This document shows positions 12,881-24,915 of a DNA stretch of 64,000 nt, one piece after another. Under the pieces are notes generated by a model, which was given only the letters and a program-made list of their open reading frames with translations, made no database searches and was not told where the DNA came from. This DNA is from Valencia hispanica. Its lineage: Eukaryota > Chordata > Actinopteri > Cyprinodontiformes > Valenciidae. The stretch spans positions 16,894,000-16,957,999 of the forward strand of contig OY747710.1 in assembly GCA_963556495.2 (NCBI GenBank). Direction: 5' to 3'. The number at the start of each line of letters is the position of its first letter. The stretch's first letter is position 1. Made by a program: the position numbers and the translations under genes.

Positions 12881-14929
12881 TGCTTGATTTATCCAAATCC
12901 CAAGGCAGACCTTGGGATCAATCTCAAGGGACAGGTCACTACATCAAGAACAGGTCACGATGCACCTACACAAGACCAAATTGGAAAGATGGATTTACCT
13001 ACCTTGCATGTTTTGGGACTTTGGAAGGGAACTCCATGCAGAGCTTTGTTTATGATTTAAAATTATTTTATAATTGACAAACTCTCAAAAATAATGAAAT
13101 ACTGCCTAGATATTTGAGCTGAATAAAAAATTCCCCAAAACTGTAAGAAACTATAGCTGTGTGCATCATACTCATATATGTTGGCTTTGAAAATAGACTG
13201 TTATTTTCTTCTCGTTTCAAGTGGACTTAAATAAAGGCTTCATAAAACAAAACTCGTCATTTTCACAATGACATAATTTTGAGCAGCAATAGTCTTTAGT
13301 TGGATACAGTAATCTTGTTAGCATGAAATATTTATGTTTTGGTTCCTCTGTTTTAGACCCCTACCAACAGTTGGCAAAAGGTTTAGCTCATTAGCTGCTA
13401 AGTACTCTAGTATGTTAACCTGCCAGTTGCTAATTGTATCTGTCTGCTATTTGGTGCTAGACAGGTTGGGTTCACTGCTTTTCACAGTTTGTTTCACAGA
13501 GTGAGATGCTTTCCGTAGACAAGACCAAAGTTAAACAAAAGATACCTTTCAAATTTAAAGAAACTAGAAATCTGGCAATTTTGTTGTATTTTCTATCAAG
13601 TTATAAGAAATCATTATATCTATAAATTATACTATGTATTATGGTGTAATTAAGGGTCATTGTAAAAATAATGAAGCAGTTGTCCTCCTAGATTAGAACT
13701 CCAGTCCTCAAGACCTACTATCATGTAACCTTTTGATGCATCCCTTCTCCCACACACGTCAATATATCCTGGTTTTGGGCCAACCAGTACTATGCAGATG
13801 CAGGGAAAGTCAGAAAGTAGACTTAAATGTGCAATCTATATTGAAATGTACAAAATGTACAAATGTAATCCATTTTTGGTATAAAGGTAAAACAATTCTA
13901 GAAAACAACATTATTACAACAACCTTCATGGCAGCATTTGCATCTTTTGGAGAAAATGTTTACTTCTAACCAGTCTAGAACATATGAAAAAAGTAGGGGT
14001 GCCCTGTAAGTGTGAAAACAACTATGGTGTTTTTCTTTGACTGCCATACTTTGAAGCTCAGTAAACTCGGCTTTTTCTACTTGTATTCTGCTCAGCCATT
14101 CCAACGACTGAAACTGTAACTTTAACTAAACCCCCTATTCTTTTTTTTTTTTCTTAATCTCCCTTTTGCCCCTTTACTGCTATGGACTAACCGCACACAA
14201 ACACACAAAAGTAGAAACACACTAATACCAGGATATTTTTTTGGTGACAGAGGACACTCCAAGCAGATGTCCAGCTGTGCAAGTCTTACCTCTCCAATTC
14301 AGCTTATGCCAGGCTCTGCACCACTGCAGTATTGACCTCCCTGACTGTCTTTAAATGAACAAAACAGAGAAAGCTCCCAAATACTTACTTTGCACAAAAA
14401 CTTTTTGACTTTCAGTCTGAAGGGCTGTTCTATTTTGGCGATTCACTCTTCAGGCTCTGACTTTGTTTCTGTACAAATGGATCTGTGCATTGTCTCTTCA
14501 TATATTATAGACAAAGAAAAATGGACAGATGGAAAACTGATCAAAGCAGAGAACACTTTGGGTTTAGTTTGCTTTTTTTGTTCCATCTTTGTTTTATTGA
14601 TTTCTGTGATCCTGATCAATAGTTCTACTTTTCCTTCAGTCTCCCTGTATCCTGCCCCTGTACACCTGTTTTCCATCTGCTAATTTTCTCACCTGTGTTG
14701 TATCCAGTAATTAGGTTTCCAATACAAATACTTCTTGGTCTCAGTCACATATTATTAGATCCTACACTTGTCCACATGCTGGTTTCCTGTTCTGGTCCAT
14801 CTTGGGATTTAATTATAATTTTTTGATCCTATCCCATCACCCTGAGAGTACATCTTCAAACAACACTCCTCAAGACAGTTTGTGATGCTTATGGACAGGA
14901 TCTCAAAGAGTATTCATGGAGAGGAAAGT
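12881..14929. other. Unrecognised spacer
   Basis: No supported gene. Frames at 13733-13969 (plus) and 14390-14683 (plus, overlapped by 14443-14676 minus) have no recognisable domain, and their opposite-strand partners argue against coding. Confidence 0.4.
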
Positions 14930-15490
14930 GTCTAGTTTAGGAAACTCACGGTCTGATCCTTGCTTTTTGCGGACGATATTGTTCTGTTTGTTTCTTTTGG
15001 CCATGACCTTTTCTAACAGAAAAAAATGTGCAACTCCCCCTGGGTTGGGGGTTATCCTCTGCCTCAATCCTGGTTTCGTTATTCGAGTGACAGTGGAAAG
15101 GAGCAGGTAATGGAGAGATGGTTTGGCCCCACAACTGATAAAAATGTGAGTACTGCTACAGTACTGCTACGTCTTTTCAAAAACAGAAGCTCTCAATTTC
15201 TGTCTTTATTACAATCCTCACCTACAGTCGTAAGAGGTCAGTTGTGTTAGAAATAACATCATGAATTTTAGCACCAGAATTAGCTTCACAACCATAGAGA
15301 AAGGGTGAGGAGCTCCATAGGGTGAGGAGCTCAAAGTAACGCTCTGGGTCAAAAGAGCCAGCATTGTTTAGCTATTTAAGCATCTATGCCTCCAGGGCAC
15401 TTCCCTTTGGAGGTTTTCTGGTCATGTCCCACTAGGTTGTAGGATGTCTAGATTTTACCCTGTTACCCCAACTAGCCTATCTTGGTTTAG
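14930..15490 (+). pseudogene. LINE family C reverse transcriptase relic
   Basis: This is a heavily decayed plus-strand piece of the same LINE type as 21413-22826. The landmark is LLFADDIVLF (about 14960-14990), containing the RT catalytic FADD. It is followed in another frame by NSPWVGGYPLPQ (about 15029-15064), which corresponds to the VGGEVLPQVEEFKYLG block. GKEQVMERWFG comes next (about 15092-15124). After 15190, words corresponding to the AKLSIY and PTLTYGHE blocks are readable. From 15300 to 15440 the nucleotide sequence still follows the 3' coding part (GGGTGAGGAGCTC, then a CATGTCCCACTAGG word). Frames change repeatedly, so nothing functional remains. Confidence 0.65.
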
Positions 15491-16563
15491 TACAAGAGAG
15501 TAGAAATTGTCTGTCAGAAAACATAAAATATTACTTACCCACCAATGGAAAATAAAACCTGAGGATTCAGCTGGACAACTGTCTAACCAGCTGTGAAAGG
15601 AATGTCAGTCTTCACTGGCACTATTTATGTTGTTTTCTAGGAAATGGGGGAAACGAACATCTCACTCTATTTTCTTATAAGTCCAGGAACGTCATCTGTT
15701 TTCAGTAAGCACTCAGTTATTCTGGCTCCCCATCATTTCACTTTGGGCAAAAGGCCTACAATCAGCTCCTGCGTGCCTCAGAACTGAGCGGCTGCCCACA
15801 GTTTAATTTTCATGGAGTGATTCACTAACATAAGCAAGGAAGGAATCAAGCTCCAAAGTTCCACCTGAATATTAGTCTAAATGCAACAGTTGCAATAATT
15901 TCATATAACATTGTCATTTGATTTATCGTAAACATAAACATCCTTGCTTAATACACTTTTGAATGAAATATCTTTCTCTCTGACAGAAGATATTTTCAAA
16001 ATGTTTCTCTTTGTGTCATTCTGATTCTGCTCTGCAAAGTGAAAAGCAAAGCAAAAACCCGCTTTATTGATTCATCTGCTACTTCCTTTATTTCTCATGG
16101 AACAAGAAAGATTGAAATAGGAGACGTGGCAGAGTCCCTGTGGATTAAAAGCACCACTGAGCTCCACAATCATTACAAATCTTTTTATACGCTCAAGTGA
16201 AATTAGTCCCATATGAATGGAACTTTTCCCCTCTTTGTTATCAACAGCACTTCATTTTTTCTTGTTTATTCTATCCCCCTTCTTCATCTTCAAACGCTGT
16301 GCACTTTTAATTATGTGTTTTTATCGCTGCTCGAGGTATTATTTATTGTGATATAACCCACATTTTTAAATCTTGGTAAAACATTCAACAGGATTGCGAT
16401 CCTGTCAATTAGTTTTACATATTAAACATTTCATCACTGTGAGAGTAAGATAAAATCTATTGTTGAAGTTAATGCTGAATGAAGTTTCTGTTGTGAACTC
16501 TGAAAAGCTACACTGTGTACATTGTAATTAGTATGAGTGATTGCTGTGGTTGGAAGTCTGCAT
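15491..16563. other. Spacer, partly of even composition
   Basis: No gene is recognised. The block 15960-16330 lacks low-complexity runs and transposon motifs and could be conserved noncoding DNA. That is a guess from composition only. Confidence 0.3.
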
Positions 16564-16760
16564 CAACAGGACGCAACCTCAAGTCAATGACTTGATGTAA
16601 TCTGCTGGGATTCCTTAAATAGGAAACTAACTAAAACTTTAAACTAACTGGAATGTTTGTATGATTGTATTGAAATAACTTTTCTTGTGTAGTGCCTTGA
16701 GATGATCTGTTGTGAATCGACGCTATATAAATAAACTGAATTGAAATTTAATTGAATTAA
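16564..16760 (+). mobile_element. LINE family B 3' end, 5'-truncated
   Basis: This is the reverse complement of the family B 3' terminus at 7745-7930. It shows CTGCTGGGATTCCTTAAATA, then GTGCCTTGAGATGATCTGTT, GCTATATAAATAAACTGAAT and an ATTGAA-type tail. Only the 3' UTR is present. Confidence 0.8.
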
Positions 16761-17030
16761 TTAGGAAGGTTTCCTTACCTCATCATTATATCTGTTTGCA
16801 TTATTCCACTCTAAAACATAGAAACTCAGGTGGTAATTAAACTTAATTACAAGCAATTCATATATGTCTGTGACATCGCAGGTAAAGAAACCTAAAGTGA
16901 CAAATGTCAAACAAGTAGCACCCAATTAGCCCAAACTCTTTTTATTTATTTTTTTTGTAAAAACACAAGTCTGCAGAAACCCATTGATGAGAAACAGTTG
17001 CTCATGCTGCATTCAAGTACAGATGGGAGA

Positions 17031-17766
17031 CTAGGAGTGCTTTCACACCTGCAGCATTTGGTTCGATTAAAACGAACTCAAGTACGGTTAGTTTGTTTGA
17101 ACAGTTCGTTTGAGCTGGTGTGAATGCGGACCACTAAAATGTGGTTTGGACTAACGAACCGGACCGAGACCCACATTTTGAGGTGGTCTCGGTCCGCTTC
17201 CAAACGGACTCTGGTGCGGTTTACTTCAGGAGTGAATGCAAACCAGCCTCGGTTTGGTCCAACTTCCTGATAAAAGCCCCTTTTGTTCTATGTAGGCATC
17301 CGTAGCGCGCTGTGGGAGTCACCGTTTCTGTGTTGTAACTTGTTGGACCACAATGAATTGTGGTCAAATGTGGAGTTGAGAGGAAGTCCAGTGCTTCATC
17401 GAGATTTGGTCGATGAACAGTGTAAATATAATATATTATGACCACCACAACAAGAAGACAAGAGCAATCCATCTGTGTATGCAGAGCTAGGTCTGTTTAT
17501 TTACGGGAGTTTCACCACTTCTGCTGCTGAACCAATATGGAATGACTGACATCATGCATCAGTTTCTTGTTTGTCTTTTCCGTGGACTTTCTTTCAGCAA
17601 TTCTTACTGTAGCACCACCACACGCAAGGGGGAATTACAACATGTAAAAGGTTTAGTTCGTTTGTCAAAAGTGCAATGTGAACACGAACCGCACCTGCTA
17701 GAATTTGCTAAATTGGTCTCCGATCGTACCGAGTCCAGCGGACTAACAAGTGTGATCGCACCCTAG
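17031..17766. mobile_element. hAT-like MITE with CTAGG termini
   Basis: The left end reads CTAGGAGTGCTTTCACACC. The right end is its inverse (AAGTGTGATCGCACCCTAG). Sub-terminal GTTCGTTTG and CGAACC words are repeated in both orientations. No transposase coding is seen in 736 bp. Similar elements are common in teleosts. The superfamily call rests only on end sequence, and no convincing 8-bp duplication was found in the flanks. Confidence 0.65.
17161..17195. repeat. Perfect 11-bp stem hairpin inside the MITE
   Basis: GGACCGAGACC (17161-17171) is the exact inverse of GGTCTCGGTCC (17185-17195), with a 13-nt loop. Confidence 0.9.
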
Positions 17767-18104
17767 GTTGTTGAAATATCAAAACAACTCCAAAGGGATT
17801 TAAATGTTTTATTCTCAAATATGGACAAAGTATTACGTAAACGCTTCTAAACATTAACACTGACTGTTTTCAAGTGATTATATTGTCTTTTACTCTGGCT
17901 ATGTCTGCTTGTACTATTTTTTTTTTTTAATTCAACTAAATCTCCAGCCAGTTTTTTACTTTGAATTATTTTAAGTTATAGAATATGATAAAATCAAATT
18001 AATTTCAGGAATTGAAAGAAAGGAATTCAGGAAAAAAAAGTTATTAAACCTGATCAAAGTTAAAAAGAAAAGTCATTTGCACATTAGAATTTATTTTTCT
18101 TGAT
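17767..18104. other. AT-rich spacer
   Basis: Nothing recognised; a T-run lies near 17918-17928. Confidence 0.4.
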
Positions 18105-18195
18105 TAAAGTGTACCGAAAATGCACTGAACTGTGACTTTTAAACCCCATATACGTACCGAACTGTGATTTTTGTGAACCGTTACACTCTTAATCT
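18105..18195. mobile_element. Probable hAT terminus, solitary
   Basis: GTACCGAA, CTGTGACTTTT, CGTACCGAACTGTGATTTTT and GAACCGTTACACTCTTA resemble the repeated sub-terminal words and end of teleost hAT elements. No partner end was found. Confidence 0.4.
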
Positions 18196-20799
18196 GTGAG
18201 CTTTCAAATCTGCCTAAATGAAGCTGACTGTCTGAAGAAACAAACTGTGGTCTTTTTAATGTGTACCAAACAGCTCTGGTATGAAAGCAGTCTTTAGCTC
18301 AAGTTCCACAAGATCCGCTGTATTTCAGACGTTTTAGTAGTATGAAGGGCAATAAAAGGTTTAAAATGCTTAGAGACAAAACATAGAAAACGATTATTCA
18401 ATCATGACTCCTCAGTAGGATTCACTGCATGAAGACCTCAAAGAAGACCAAAACAATAATAACAACAATGTACATCTTTTCTGATCATACTTAGATCCAA
18501 CTTAGAACATTTAAATCATTTTCTAAATCAGATGTGATATTGTGCGTGTTGTTTTAACAGCAGGTCAATAAACTTTTTCTTGGTTGAAGACTCTTGACAG
18601 TTACAACAAAAACCAAGATCATTGTTTTCTTCCAACAATATGATAAATCCCAAATCCTTGCCCGAAGTCTTTCTCTCAGATTTCAACATGCATTCAAAAA
18701 AATCAATAAATCAGTTAGGTTAAAGACCATAGAAATACAGAAAGAGAAAGGACAAAAAATGGCTGAATAAAATTGGCTTTAAAACAGTGAACACCTTTAC
18801 ACCTCTAGAAATATCCTCAGTTCTGTTTAATGATAATAATTGTTGAAAGAAAATCTATTATCAGCATGAAAATTGTATTACTTTTTAACATCTTTATGTG
18901 GATCAAATCTTGACTAAAAAAGGATCAAGCAAGTATTTACATAATTATAAGATAAAAACTATTTCCTTATGTGTGTTTCTGGCTTGCTGTGCCTGTGCAC
19001 TGCGCTGTTTGACAAAACCAGAGAAAGAATAGTCATAACAGTGCAAAAAATAAATAAACCAAAAAGAAATATTGCATTTAGATGGCATTGCTTTACAAAG
19101 ATATTGTGACAACTTAACCGTTCAGTGTTGCAGGATCTCTATTCAGCCTTAAGTGAGTGTCCGAAACATGTGGTAGCCTAAGTAAGTAGATAAATATCTT
19201 ACCTCCAAATATCCATCCATCCATCCATCCCATCATGCACATTATGATTTTGTTTACTCTAGTTGTTTGCAGAAGGTGGTCTAACCTGTGAGATCTTCTG
19301 AGATGTGGAATTGATAATACAAAAAAAAAATCTCAGATAATTTTTGACAAGCCTGACATGCTGAGAACCATAGATTTGTCTTGAGGAGTCTAAAAAGAGT
19401 GGACTAGTCACCAGTGCCTACTGGAGCTATAAAGCTGGGTAAGTTATAGTGCAGTATTATTTGTTGATTTATCATTGTTTTAATCTACAAATATACAGTT
19501 ACTGAACTACTGTAACTATACAGACTACTTTATTATGTATCCATGCGAATTTGCTGCAAAGCAGATGCGTCTTTATGGAGCCTTTGGTCACTCATAAGTG
19601 GTCAGCCTGTGGTGGCAATGTGGCGCGATCAGGTGTTTTTCACAAAAAATTATGCAATGGCGGGCTAAGGGCGTGTGGGGTACTGGGACGTTTCGTTTTG
19701 TCTATTCTCTCCTCCGCTTTGGTGCCATCCCTGTCATCCACTGACTCGTTCTCGGCTACCAGTACCGCTGATGCTGGTTAGTCCACTGGAGAGGATGAAG
19801 TTCCTGCACTTTCTCCATTCAAATTCCTGGCAAGCCCTATGGGGTTCGTTGAATGGCTGGAGCCCAATATGTCGCTGCACAGCTCCTAACCCCTGACGAC
19901 TTGTTGCAGACGCGCAGACATTTTTAACTTTACGCAGGGAGTACAGGTAACCAAATGAATTTGAAAGATAAAAAAAAGATTCCCATGAGAGCATCTAAAC
20001 ATCATCTCAGACTTGGACAACATACTTAATCTATCTTGTTAACCGGGAGCTGATATCCTCTGTGATTGGTGTGGCTGATCCCAAACACGCTCCAAAGAGC
20101 CTGGTGTCATGCCAACCACCGATGAAGAAGGGGGGGCATATGCTGCAGCTACGGGTAAGGAAACGACTCATTTAGAGAGTCTTTGCGACTTCTGATCAAT
20201 TCATTGAAAAAACTTCCTTTTACTTTTTCAAAACTTAGGCTGAAGTGGAACGTAATTCTAGTCTCCAGTGTGGCATTGGAGCACAGATTTAGTCTCCAGA
20301 ACACCATCTAAACCCCCATGAGAAGTCATCTGTCTGATGCAATAATCGTCATGATAATAACCTCTGCAGCAATCCCACTATTTGATTAGACAAAAGTGGG
20401 TGCACATTTCAGTTCTGTGTGGAGCAGGAGCAAGCTGTGAGACTGTATTCAGGCCACAGAAGGTGAACTATTCTATTTTAAGTGCAATCTTTTAAATTAT
20501 TTTTTTCATCTGTAGTTCTCTATTCAGCTTGTTCATATTTAATATTATTTAAAATTAGTTGTGTCAAGAGATAAAAAAACTGAGATAAACAAATTATTAT
20601 CTGTAATTAATTAATCTAATTAATCTCTTTTTCAGTTGCACCTAATAATTGTCGAGAAAAGGCCTGTTCGTTAGTTATTTTCATTTAAATTCATTACATT
20701 ATTGTGGCAGAACAAATATATAAAAAAGGTGGCTTTATGAAGTCATGTATTTTTTTTAACAGACTTGAACAAATGCAGTCCGAACCATTTACATTTCTC
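18196..20799. other. Unrecognised spacer with a short (CCAT)n run
   Basis: A (ATCC)n run lies at 19210-19230. The stretch 19550-20170 is less AT-rich and has overlapping open frames on both strands (19551-19781 and 19675-19896 plus; 19734-19994 minus), but no domain is recognised in any of them. Confidence 0.4.
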
Positions 20800-21174
20800 T
20801 GTTTTTGAGACTACTGTAGTCCCAGTGATGTCTGCCTGCAACCTGGCTTCGAGGATGTGCGATTCGTTAGCATTCTGGACTCAGTAGGGTAAATATCTGC
20901 TCATAGTGAGTTGAGATGGACCTTGGGGCGGGCGAAGCTGCAGTGCAGACTGCCTGCCTGGCTGCTGTGAATGTTCTGAGACTGGTGAGGAGCCCGAGAC
21001 TGCACTGCTGCTCAGTGAGAGTAACAAGGATACGTACTTCACCCAAAACTCTCCAATAACCCCAAAACAAGTTGCTAGAGTTTTTGCTAGTCACTTTTTT
21101 GAAAAAGAATCTCTGGAGGGGTCTAAAAACTTGCTACATATAGCGACAAAGACGCTAAATTGGCAACACTGTCC
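20800..21174. mobile_element. Possible DNA-transposon end (…TTGGCAACACTG)
   Basis: The stretch ending GCTAAATTGGCAACACTG near 21174, preceded by repeated GCTAGAG/GCTAGTC words and AGCGACAAAGACGCTAAA, resembles a widespread teleost repeat end. The opposite terminus was not found, so the left limit is arbitrary. Confidence 0.35.
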
Positions 21175-21412
21175 TCAACTCACCGCTCATCCTCACACAT
21201 CTTGCCCTCGCCACTAAGCGTCAGCTCATGATAAGCAGGCCTACAGACAGCCAATCAATTTCCACTTCAGGTTGTGGTTAATCTCCAACTCAAGCATGAG
21301 AAGCCCAAAACATAAAAATTGATTTTATTTAAAGGCAACCCTCATGCAGAAACAGTCAAATTAAAGATAAAAAAATTAGATTAATATGATTAAAAAACAT
21401 ATGGCTGTAATT

Positions 21413-21459
21413 ATCCATCCATCCATCCATCCATCCATCCATCCATCCATCCATCCATC
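21413..21459 (-). repeat. (CCAT)n tail at the 3' end of a LINE
   Basis: About twelve CCAT units. They abut the 3' end of the minus-strand LINE at 21460-22826 and so are best read as that LINE's microsatellite tail rather than an independent locus. Confidence 0.85.
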
Positions 21460-22826
21460 GTCAGCTTCTCCAGGGTTGGGTCACTGGGGACAGCATCTTA
21501 AGCAAAGAGAACAAGACTTCCCTCTCCCCAGCTACTTGGGTCAGCTCCTCGGGAGGAATCCCAAGGCGTTCCCAGGCCAGCCAATAAACATATTACCTCC
21601 AACGTGTCCTGGGTCTTCCTCTGTGCCGCCTCCCGGTGGGACGTGCCCGGAACACCTCACCAGTGAGGCGTCCAGGAATCATCGTGACCAGATGCCCGAG
21701 CCACCTCAACTGACTTCTCTCGATGTGGAGGAGCAGCGGCTCTACTCTGACCGCCTCCCGGATGACCCAGCTTCTCACTCTATCTCTAAGGGAGACCCCA
21801 GACACCCTGTAGAGGAAACTCATTTCAGCCACTTGTATCCGTGATATTGTTCTTTCGGTCACTACCCAAAGCTCATGACCAAGGATAAGGGTAGGAACGG
21901 CGGGTAAATCGAGAGATTTGCCTTTCGGCTCAGCTCTCTCTTCACCACGACAGACCGGTAGACCCCATAACTGCAGTCCACCTATCGATCTCCCGCTCCC
22001 TCATTCGTAAACAAGATCCCCAGATATTTAAACTCCTCCACTTGGGGAAGGACCTCATGACCAGTGCCGAGAAGGCACTCTACCCTTGTTTCGCTCAAGA
22101 CCATGGTCTTGGATTTCAAGGTGCTGATCCTCATCCCAGCCGCTTCACACTCTGCAGTGAACCTCTCCAGCAAAACCTGTAAATCACGTTCCGATGAAGC
22201 CAACAGGACCACATCATCTGCAAAAAGCAGAGACCCTATCCCCAGGTCACTTAAATGGATCCCCTCAACACCTTGGTTGTGCCTAGAAATCCTGTCCATA
22301 AAAGTTATGAACAGACTCAGTGACAAAGGGCAACCATGGCGGACTTCAACTCTCACCGGGAACTAGTCCGACTTACTGATGGCATGTAAACCAAGCACTG
22401 ACACTGGTCATACAGGGACCTAACAGCCCATATGAAGTGGCCTGGTACCCCATATACTCCCAGAGTCCCCCAACAGGACTCCCCGAGGGACACGATCGAA
22501 CACCATCTCCAAGTCCACAAAACACATGTAGACCGGCTGTGTGAACTCCCACGCACCCTCCAGGACCGTGTCACCTCTCCGGGCTAGGGCCGAAGAGGTG
22601 ACGTGAGCCCATGGGTATAGGCCTAGCCACCAGGCATTCACCAACGTGCCCCACCTCTAGGCCTGGCTCCAGAGGGGGGCCCCTGTGACCCTCATCCGGG
22701 CGAGGGAACATTAAGTCCAATGATGTCTTTGGGACTCTTTGGGCTGCGCTTTGTCTGATCCCTCACCTAGGACCTAGGACACTCAAAATCATCCACCACG
22801 ATAAGGTGACAGCCCAGGGAAGGGAT
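21460..22826 (-). pseudogene. LINE family C reverse transcriptase, 3' part, frameshifted
   Basis: This is a minus-strand LINE fragment covering the RT domain to the C-terminus. It is more GC-rich than the surroundings. Read from the right, 22420-22644 carries QPVYMCFVDLEMVFDRVPRG, the FVDLEKAFD block of the RT palm. A frame break leads to 21982-22356, which contains GCPLSLSLF, LLFADDVVLLASS (catalytic FADD) and LPQVEEFKYLG. Another break leads to 21593-21862, with RIQVAEMSFLYRV, LLLHIERSQLRWLGHLV and GRRHRGRPRTRWR, the C-terminal block of this LINE type. The region 22640-22826 matches the usual upstream sequence (CCATGATAAGG-like words) but is not readable. The clade is uncertain (Tx1/Nimb-like suspected). 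The 3' end runs into the CCAT tail. Confidence 0.85.
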
Positions 22827-22829
22827 GGT

Positions 22830-22873
22830 AGTAATTAATAAATCGCAATTAATGTGATAATTTGACACCCCTA
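22830..22873. mobile_element. Solitary hAT-like terminus
   Basis: AAATCGCAATTAATGTGATA followed by TTTGACACCCCTA matches the end pattern of fish hAT elements whose inverse begins TAGGGGTGTCAAA. Only about 44 bp remain, wedged beside the LINE. Confidence 0.5.
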
Positions 22874-23089
22874 TTTAAAACAAATAAAACATAAATACTA
22901 TTGAATATGTTATAATTTTAAAGATTGATGGGTTCAAATAGATTATGACTGGACTTTGTTGAACCCGTCGGTCAAAATGACAAACAAAAATGTTTAGCGC
23001 GGCCTCTGCTTCGTGGAATTTTTAAAATCCTTTTACCTTGTTTTTTTTATCCCGATTGAATCCCCAATTGGCACTAAGGACCCGAAAGT
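22874..23089. other. Spacer
   Basis: No feature recognised. Confidence 0.4.
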
Positions 23090-23640
23090 GGGTGTGCCAA
23101 GAAAATATCTCACACACAACTATACCACCAGCACCAGCTTGAACCATTAATACAAGGCCAGATAAATCAGTCCATGTTGTTTATACCAAATTCTGACCCT
23201 GCCATCTGAATGCCACAGCTGAAGACGAGATTCATTGGACCAGAAAAGGTGTTTCCAACTTTATTCTTGACATTTTTTAAAGCCTGGACAAATTCTACCC
23301 GTGGCTTTCTGTTCTTGTTGTCTTCTGCTGCAGTAGTCCATCTTTTTCCAGGGTCAACATGCTGAGCCTTTAGAGATGATAATCTACATTCCTATAAAGC
23401 TACTTAGGCCTTTCTATGATCTCAAACCAATCTACCCATTCTCCTCTGAGCTTTGACTTCAACAAAGCATTGTTGTCCACACAACTGCCATTCACTGGAT
23501 ATTTTCTCTTTCTCTGACTGTTCTCTTTAAATCAAAGAGATTTGTGAAATTCCCAGTAGATCAGCAGTTGCTGAAATACTCCGCTCAATCTGAGTAAACC
23601 ATGCAAAGTACAAAGTCATTTAAATACCCATGCAATCCTT
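23090..23640 (-). pseudogene. Tc1-like transposase N-terminal half, decayed
   Basis: Read on the minus strand, this follows a Tc1 family whose N-terminus has an LLGFSRTT-type helix-turn-helix. Recognisable nucleotide blocks are the CCCAGTAGATCAGCAGTT word (about 23550-23570), the CACTGGATATTTTCTCTTTCT word (about 23495-23515), the ATTCTCCTCTGAGCTTTG block (about 23439-23456), and the block around the first catalytic Asp near 23160-23250 (FSGPMNLVF where WSDESRF is expected in a neighbouring frame). Stops and indels occur throughout. The second half with the remaining catalytic residues is absent. It ends about 20 bp before the large inverted-repeat unit at 23667. Confidence 0.65.
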
Positions 23641-23666
23641 CTTTACCATGTCTAAATACCTAAATG

Positions 23667-23992
23667 TATGGGATCAGAACAGTATCACCTTGAAATGAAA
23701 CTGAAAAAAAATATTGGTATTGAAAAATATTATTGTAACTGAAAATATAAATTTTGAATCTGAAATAAATCTAATGAAAATGTTTGTATTGAAAGTGATT
23801 TTGTTTTCTATGAAACTCATGTATATGCATTAAAAGAATAACTCAAGTTTTCAAACTTTCATTTTTTTTTTACAATGCTAATCTTTTTTCACAATGGCAT
23901 CATTTTTTTCAGCTTCATTCAGGTGATACTGTTTTGACGCTTGTGTGTGCACGCGCATGAGGGGCGGGGCTTCAACCCCCCATATGTTTGCA
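23667..23992 (+). repeat. Left terminal inverted repeat of the composite element
   Basis: It pairs with 30013-30352. The outermost about 30 bp are nearly identical (TATGGGATCAGAACAGTATC, then ACCTTGAAA). The innermost about 110 bp, including GATACTGTTTTGACGC and a GGGGCGGGGCTTCA word, are also well matched. The middle is AT-rich and differs by indels. Confidence 0.85.
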
Positions 23993-24259
23993 GGAACCAC
24001 AGACTGTATATTACTGGACGAAGCCTCAGTGACGTCACCCATTGGTTTCTGAAGAGCAAAAATGAAGCCAAATGGGCGGTTCCCACCGCCGCCATCTTGT
24101 CTGTGTCACGCGTTTCGTCACTCCCAGAAAATACAAAAATGGACAAAGAGGTGGAGCTGAGAGTGGCGCTGTGAGGGCGGCGGCGGATGATTGACACTCT
24201 GAGCCGATGTAGCCAGGAGCTAGTCCTGGAGCTAACTGAAGCTAATTGAAGCTAACGGA

Positions 24260-24346
24260 GGTTAGCGGGCGCCTTTAGCCTGAAAGCCGCATTAGAGTAA
24301 CTCTGCTACCCTCTTCCATCCAGGCTGTAAATACAATATAAAATCG
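24260..24346 (+). other. Possible non-coding first exon ending in a splice donor
   Basis: A GC-rich stretch after GCTAACGGAGGTTAGC ends with CG followed by GTAAGTTAAC at 24347, a strong donor consensus. No start codon with an obvious frame is seen. It is inferred to be the 5' exon of the SGNH-like gene. Confidence 0.4.
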
Positions 24347-24752
24347 GTAAGTTAACATTTAAATTGAAATAATTTATTCAAATGAAATTATCATTAACTT
24401 AATGAAAGTTTTCAATAATATTTTTAACTTAGTAATTATGTGTATGAGATGTATTTAGTCTATGCATGAGATACATGCGTAGACTAGCAACGTTAGTAAG
24501 GATAGTTCACATATTTATATTTATGCTTGTTTGTATTTACCCTAATTGTTAGTTATTGTACTACCATGTAGGATGTCCCAGTTAAAAAAACGGTTCCCAC
24601 AGCTATTGTAGATTAGCAACAGCTAATATGAATAATTTCGATCCTAGTCAATTCTGCAATGTATGAATTTTACTAATCATTTGAGGTCTGGGAAGGGATA
24701 AGTTGCACTTTTAGTAAGACACTTGTTTCTTTTTATATATTTTGTTTACCAG

Positions 24753-24804
24753 GTCACAAGGGCTGCATGCCTGTCCTCCACAACAGCCAAACAAAACAGA
24801 AAAT
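24753..24804 (+). other. Possible 52-nt internal exon
   Basis: It is bounded by a pyrimidine-rich acceptor (TTTTGTTTACCAG, AG at 24751-24752) and a donor (GTAAGTACC at 24805). It lies between the putative first exon and the SGNH-coding exon. No protein motif can be assigned to so short a piece. Confidence 0.4.
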
Positions 24805-24915
24805 GTAAGTACCTGTCTCCATCACTTCATGTAGAATTTTAATAGTATTATACTTTCAACCGATAAGCCACACCTGTGCAACTGCCATTCATTATGCTAG
24901 TTTTTTTCTCCATAG

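Noticed and set aside
21413..21460. CRISPR-like or functional tandem array from the CCAT run
   Set aside because: It is a 4-bp microsatellite that forms the tail of a LINE in a eukaryotic genome; there are no spacers.
21386..21844. 152-aa plus-strand open frame
   Set aside because: It is the antisense shadow of the LINE C-terminal coding sequence and begins by translating the CCAT tail.
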